This document shows positions 16,367 to 64,000 of a stretch of 64,000 nt of DNA, one piece after another; position 1 is the stretch's first letter, and each line of letters starts with the position of its first letter. Below the pieces are notes generated by a model that saw only the letters and a list, made by a program, of their open reading frames with translations, had not been told where the DNA came from and did no database searches. Origin of the DNA: Ridgeia piscesae (lineage: Eukaryota > Annelida > Polychaeta > Sabellida > Siboglinidae); contig JAODUO010000553.1 in NCBI GenBank assembly GCA_025642075.2, forward strand, positions 247,501 through 311,500, given 5' to 3'. The position numbers were made by a program, and so were the translations under genes.

Positions 16367-19300
16367 GCGTATGGGGGGTGTGTGCTTGCAACTGAATGTG
16401 TGTAAGCCTAAATAACCCACCAAGAGTAACCAACAGCTTATCTGCCATGTTAACACAAATAATCACGTCCTTCTGGTATCATTTCGGACAGAGTCCTTCA
16501 CACACTCAGCTGTTCTTGCTGTCATCAAACTTATTGCACAAAATGGACAAGCTGGTGGGGTCCGCGACTTCGCCTTTCCGGATACAATTTTTTTAAGGCA
16601 CTGCTTGCAATGCTATCTGTGTTGCGATTGGTTGCTGGAAGTAAACAGGCGCCACGTGCATTTGACAATCCGACTTGGCAGGCGGGAGCGTCGACGGATC
16701 GAGGAATACACAAAACCAACCAGTACGCGTGCAAAGTGAACTGACCTATACAAAAACAGTACGCGCTGTTTTTCTGCTGCATACAAGATCGTTAGAATCT
16801 AGGTGGGAAAACTGTATTAGTAGAATGAGAGGGTAAATAGCCGAAAATACGATATTGTTTCGATTATGATGCAGTGCTAATAATTATTATCACATGCATT
16901 TATTTTTATTTCATACATTTCATTTTCTCAATTAATTAATCTCACTTGTTAATAATTGTGACATGCATTTAAACCATTTATTTATATTTTCATTACATAC
17001 ATTTAATTTTCGCAATTAATTAATCTTGCACTAGTTTTATTGTTTATTTTCATTTCTTTTATATGTGATAATAATTATTAGCACTGCATCATAATCGAAA
17101 CAATATCGTAAATATTTCTTTTATATTTTCATGTATAACTTGTATGAAATTGATTGGACATGACTGCAAGAATTAATTAAAACAATAAAATTAAGTTATG
17201 TAGTTAAAATGAAAATAAATGTTTTAAAAGCATGTCATAATAATTATTGGCAAGTGAGCACAATTAATTGCGAAAATAAAATTTGTGTGATAAAAATGTA
17301 AATATATGTTTTAAATGCATGTCATAATTATTAGCAAGTGAGATTAATTAATTGCGAAAATAAGATTTATGTAATAAAAATGGAAATAATGTTTTGTTTT
17401 AAATGCATGTGATAATAATTATTAGCACTGCATCATAATCGAAACAATATCGTATTTTCGGCTATTTACCCTCTTATTTTACTAATACAGTTTTTATCAC
17501 CTAGATTCTAATGATCTTATATGCAGCAGAAAAACAGCGCGTGATGTTTTATGTAGGTCAGTTCGCTCAATTCACTTAGCGCGCGTACTGGTTGGTTTTG
17601 TGCATTCCTCGATCCGACAACGCTCCCGCTTGCAAAGTCGCACTGCCAAATGCACATGTTTACTTCCAGCAACCAATCGCAACGCAGATAGCATTGCAAG
17701 CAGTGCCTTAACAAAATTTTTATCCGGAAAGGCGAAGTCGCGTGGGGGTCCATGCGCAGGCGATGTACTGCGCTGCGAGAAGCAAATGGAGGACATACCA
17801 GATACTGAGTAGTTAATTTGGGACACATGACCCCCCTCTATGTTTTAATGTTCTCTGTCATCGCATGTTGAATATCTTTTTGTTAAAATACCCAAAATGT
17901 GTTGCATAATGATCCATACATTAATTTAAAAGAATTGATTTATTACTTGAACCATAATGGAAAAAATCTATAAACATGTCTGATGTTGGGTTTATAATTT
18001 TGTCCATTACGGCAATAATAACGAGTCAAAATAGGTGACAGACCAAAGAGACGTGTGGTGGGCCAACAGGTCGTGTGTGGTGGGCCAACAGGTCGTGTGT
18101 GGTGGGCCAACAGGTCGTGTGTGGTGGGCCAACAGGTCGTGTGTGGTGGGCCAACAGGTCGTGTGTGGTGGGCCAAACAGATTGATGTGGTGGGCCAACA
18201 GGTCGTGTGTGGTGGGCCAACAGGTCGTGTGTGGTGGGCCAACAGGTCGTGTGTGGTGGGCCAACAGGTCGTGTGTGGTGGGCCAACAGGTCGTGTGTGG
18301 TGGGCCAACAGGTCGTGTGTGGTGGGCCAAACAGATTGATGTGGTGGGCCAAAACGCTTGTAATATACATAGACACTATAATTTATACAGTTGAGTCTCC
18401 ATATTACCCGGTATCTTAATCTACCTATGACCTGTCTGTGTTATACACTAATAGACAGTTTGTATATGTTCGTGTATGTGACATGTCCTTTGTACACCAA
18501 CAGAACAGGACGGTCAGTGTTGTGTTTATCTCACCTGTCTCTGTTGCTGCACCTGCTGCTCCTCCATCTGGGCACGCTCCGTCTCAAACATGATGGGGAA
18601 TGCGAGAATGGCGGCTGAGCTGGCAATCACCCAGACCCCAACACGGCCGACTTGGTACAACCACTTGGCACTGGCGCCAGACATGCCCACAACACCTGAG
18701 GTTGCATTGCGTACACACTCGGGAAACATCTCAGTGAGACCCCAGAGTCGCTCTGCCAGTGTCTCGTCAATGTCCTGCAACTGCGCAAGATAACAACTAC
18801 AAGACTGAATCAACGTGTGTTTTAAGAGACAAGAGGCTGATTCAACACATGTTATAACTGGCAATATACAATAGTTATAATGTAAAGATAACAGCTAAGT
18901 TCTGAGTTTCAGAATTGCATTCAAAAAAAGAAAAACGTCTTCCAACACAGTTTAATTAATTTAACTAACATTGATGTTTTCACTGCTGATGTGATTAGAA
19001 TTAATTTAGTTGTATTAAAAAAAATTGCTTCGTTTAATTATTCTCCATACTCTATGACTTTGGCACAAAGTATGGCCATCACTTTCAACACATTCATTGA
19101 CGGTGATACAACTGTACTTATAGGCTGCAGTCATGTGACTATGATCACATTCACAACAAATTAAATTGGTCACGTAAATGAAGTCAAATATTTTAGGGTG
19201 CCACTATAGAAGCACAGCAGTCTGCATAGCCATAGCAGCTCCTCAAAGTGAGCATAATCTCCGAGTAAACTTGATCTGCTCAATGGATGGTGGCTGCCTA

Positions 19301-19857
19301 ACATGAGAAGTTCTATTACAATAATAATGCTAATTAACAATAACACAGTATAATCACTTGATTTTACAAAATTATAAACATGTTAGTCATCTTAAGACGT
19401 TTAAGTTATAGGTTATAGCAGCGACAACTGACCTCAAGGTATGTTTAATACGACTGTTCAAGCCAGCCTTCACCGTAACCAGTTTGATGAGATCCACAGC
19501 TAAGAAATGAGCGATAATAGGGGCTGAGGCCTAGTCTATCGCGGTGGGGACAGCGAATGCGAGTGTCCCACCACTAGACATAACCAAATGTAACACCCAA
19601 TTCATGACCGCTAAACACCTTGCTATTCTTTGATATTAAGTGAAATATATATCTTAATTAATTCGTATCGAAGCATTGACTACGAGTACGGCATGACTGA
19701 ATTGTGATACCTCGTCGAAGTCATCCTCGTCTTGGGTTGGTTTGAGCAAGGACACGGGTCCGAGACTGCTATCGTCTGTGCTTTCTGCTAGGAGTGGGTT
19801 TGATGCATCAGTGGCGCTGGGTTCTCCCATTGCACCGAGGATGTCATCTGCCGACAT
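15989..19857 (-). CDS. TOMM22: TOMM22, mitochondrial import receptor subunit TOM22
   Basis: The CDS is join(15989..16099, 18535..18780, 19711..19857) on the minus strand, 167 residues. Tom22 is a tail-anchored outer-membrane protein that receives precursors from Tom20/Tom70 and organises the TOM complex. Visible features are an acidic cytosolic N-terminus ending DEDDFDE, the family signature ETLAERLWGLTEMFPECVR (about residues 55-73), and a single membrane segment of about residues 96-114 with the conserved Pro (ILAFPIMFETE). A Gln-rich stretch and an intermembrane-space tail starting QILLGPN, rich in Gly/Pro/Met, follow. It is somewhat longer than the usual about 140 residues. The start is the first ATG of an open exon at 19855-19857. 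It is head to head with PRKDC. The exon 2 start could be six bases further in, because TTGCAG creates a second AG. Confidence 0.93.
16563..17742. mobile_element. fold-back element: long inverted repeat, about 1.18 kb
   Basis: The left arm starts CGCGACTTCGCCTTTCCGGA and the right arm ends with its reverse complement. The arms run several hundred bases (about 16563-16890 against about 17420-17742), sharing GCAATGCTATCTG, CAGTACGCG-like and AATCGAAACAATATCGTA blocks with small gaps. The centre is AT-rich and itself made of alternating direct and inverted copies of an AATAATTATTA / ATGCAT segment. No transposase frame is seen. This fits a nonautonomous fold-back transposon, or two inserted copies in inverted orientation. 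Confidence 0.8.
18051..18355. repeat. 22-bp minisatellite in TOMM22 intron 2
   Basis: About 13 copies of a unit containing GTGGGCCAACAGGTCGTGTG. Two copies, near 18170 and 18325, carry the same variant (AAACAGATTGATGTG), suggesting block duplication inside the array. Confidence 0.95.
18535..18780 (-). CDS. TOMM22: TOMM22 exon 2 (core signature and membrane segment)
   Basis: 82 codons, phase 0 at both ends, acceptor GCGCAG, donor CAG|GTGAGA. It holds the diagnostic RLWGLTEMFPECVR motif and the transmembrane helix. Confidence 0.95.
18781..19710 (-). other. TOMM22 intron 1
   Basis: About 930 bases, AT-rich, GT-AG bounded. No repeats or exons recognised. Confidence 0.75.
19711..19857 (-). CDS. 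TOMM22: TOMM22 exon 1
   Basis: Encodes residues 1-49 and ends in phase 0 at GAG before GTATCA. The N-terminus is acidic and poorly conserved in the family; its placement rests on phase, strand and the DEDDFDE end, which resembles the acidic run before the ETL(S/A)ERLWGL signature. Confidence 0.82.
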
Positions 19858-20094
19858 CGCAACGCTCTAAAAGATTAGGCGTTAATAATATATAGTATAA
19901 TGTGACATCAAACCATCAACGTCCAGCACATGTACCGGAAGTCGGTGCCAGTGACTGTGTGGAAAATACGAACCTGGCGTGACACATGCGAATAATACAG
20001 CGCACAACAATTGAACTCCTGATCATAATAATAACTTTTTCATTATTTACGTTCCATTTTCTACAATTGACTAAAACATTTACTATTCACCGAC

Positions 20095-20435
20095 TGACAC
20101 AAGCGTGTGCGCGCGTATCGTGTGGATATACACGCGCCGTGTGGATATACACTCGCCGTGTGGATATACACGCGTGCGTGTACACGTTCGTTTACACGCG
20201 TACGTGTGTATACACGCGTAGGTGCGTGTACACGCGTACGTGCGTGTACACGCGTGCGTGCGTGTACACGCGTGCGTGCGTGTACACGCGTGCGTGCGTG
20301 TACACGCGTATGTGCGTATACACGCGTACGTGCGAATACACGTGTACGTGCGTATACAAGCGTGTGTATACATGCATGCGTGCGTATATACATGCACGCG
20401 GGCGTATACACGCGCGCGCGCCACACTCGCATTGT
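20095..20435. repeat. alternating purine-pyrimidine minisatellite (CACGCG/TACGTG type)
   Basis: Units built on GTGCGTGTACACGCG repeat for about 300 bases with an almost strict purine-pyrimidine alternation, rich in CG and CA steps. Such DNA can adopt the left-handed Z form under supercoiling. Open frames here on both strands are artefacts. Confidence 0.88.
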
Positions 20436-20660
20436 TGTAATTATTTATTTCAGTTGGTTAACGTAAATTACTATTTTGAAAATAATATTTTATTTGTGAA
20501 ACTTGTGTCGTTTATAAAGTAAGCGCAGTAATTTAGCGCACGAGCACATACACGCATTGTTGGAGTTATTGATTTCAGTTGGTTAACGTCAAATTACTAT
20601 TTTGAAAATAATATTTTATTTGCGAAACTTGTGTCGTTTATAAATTAAGCGCAGTATTTA
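20428..20660 (+). repeat. tandem duplication upstream of PRKDC
   Basis: Segments 20428-20535 and 20553-20660 are near-identical (shared ATTTCAGTTGGTTAACGT, then TTTTGAAAATAATATTTTAT). The copies sit 125 bases apart and about 100 bases before the PRKDC ATG, so any regulatory site in them is doubled. Confidence 0.88.
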
Positions 20661-20766
20661 GTCAGTTTGAACGGACACACTCACGTACATAACCATAATG
20701 TCACAAAAATACAATGTACGAGACATATTGTACGTTGCGATCACGTGACTATGAACCGCGCCGAAA

Positions 20767-63944
<43,178 letters not shown>

Positions 63945-64000
63945 GTACAGAGACAAAGGTTGTCATGTAGTGACTTACTTAACATGCTCGGATTTGTGCG

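Larger units (their letters stand above)
16100..18534 (-). other. TOMM22 intron 2
   Basis: 2.4-kb intron containing a short TA microsatellite near 16337-16360, a large fold-back inverted repeat and a 22-bp minisatellite. No other gene was seen. Confidence 0.85.
19858..20766. promoter_or_regulatory. shared head-to-head promoter region of TOMM22 and PRKDC
   Basis: 909 bases separate the two start codons, so both promoters must lie here or in the adjacent leaders. The region contains a 340-bp alternating purine-pyrimidine tract and a tandem duplication of about 108 bp. The arrangement suggests a bidirectional promoter for two housekeeping-type genes; no TATA box was identified. Confidence 0.6.

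Noticed and set aside
18051..18355. CRISPR-like regular repeats
   Set aside because: Units are contiguous with no unique spacers, and the host is an animal. The same holds for all other regular arrays here.

Overview
This is animal nuclear DNA, probably from an invertebrate bilaterian. A mollusc-like genome would fit, but the sequence does not prove the phylum. The evidence is GT-AG spliced genes with short conserved exons and long introns, a chitin-binding mucin gene, LINE, hAT and Tigger-like transposon remnants, and a very high load of tandem repeats (about 25 kb of the 64 kb by my sum of the arrays listed). There is no bacterial-style gene organisation. Nearly all long open frames are tandem arrays whose units lack stop codons, often on both strands.

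Three genes can be supported. (1) On the minus strand at 994-4758 lies a two-exon secreted mucin: a signal peptide, a long Ser/Thr/Pro array with a 21-bp coding period, then a spliced terminal exon carrying a six-cysteine peritrophin-A (CBM14) chitin-binding domain. (2) On the minus strand at 15989-19857 lies TOMM22, the central receptor of the mitochondrial outer-membrane import complex, in three exons. (3) On the plus strand from 20767 to beyond the right edge lies PRKDC (DNA-PKcs), of which 27 exons (about 1,092 residues, the N-terminal HEAT-repeat quarter) can be placed, with reading phase matching at every junction except for one apparent frameshift inside exon 8. TOMM22 and PRKDC are head to head, about 0.9 kb apart.

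Between the mucin gene and TOMM22 are two decayed LINE reverse-transcriptase tails (5200-5700 minus; 12560-13480 plus, internally triplicated), CA-rich microsatellites, and a 2.7-kb array with an 18-bp unit. TOMM22 intron 2 holds a 22-bp array and a 1.18-kb fold-back inverted repeat. PRKDC introns hold a hAT-like element, a Tigger/pogo-like element, three copies of a family ending in AACGAAATGAGTCGTATGTC, and many minisatellites.

The most unusual feature is that several PRKDC intron minisatellites are copies of the neighbouring splice junction. The repeat unit contains the end of the adjacent exon, the splice site and some intron, so the real junction is simply the outermost copy. This is clear at the acceptors of exons 6 and 18 and the donors of exons 19 and 25, likely at the exon 4 acceptor, and weaker at the exon 22 donor and exon 25 acceptor. 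The gene is therefore flanked by dozens of decoy splice sites. At exon 18 the 36-bp unit is open in the exon's own frame, so using an upstream copy would add 12 residues per unit without breaking the protein.
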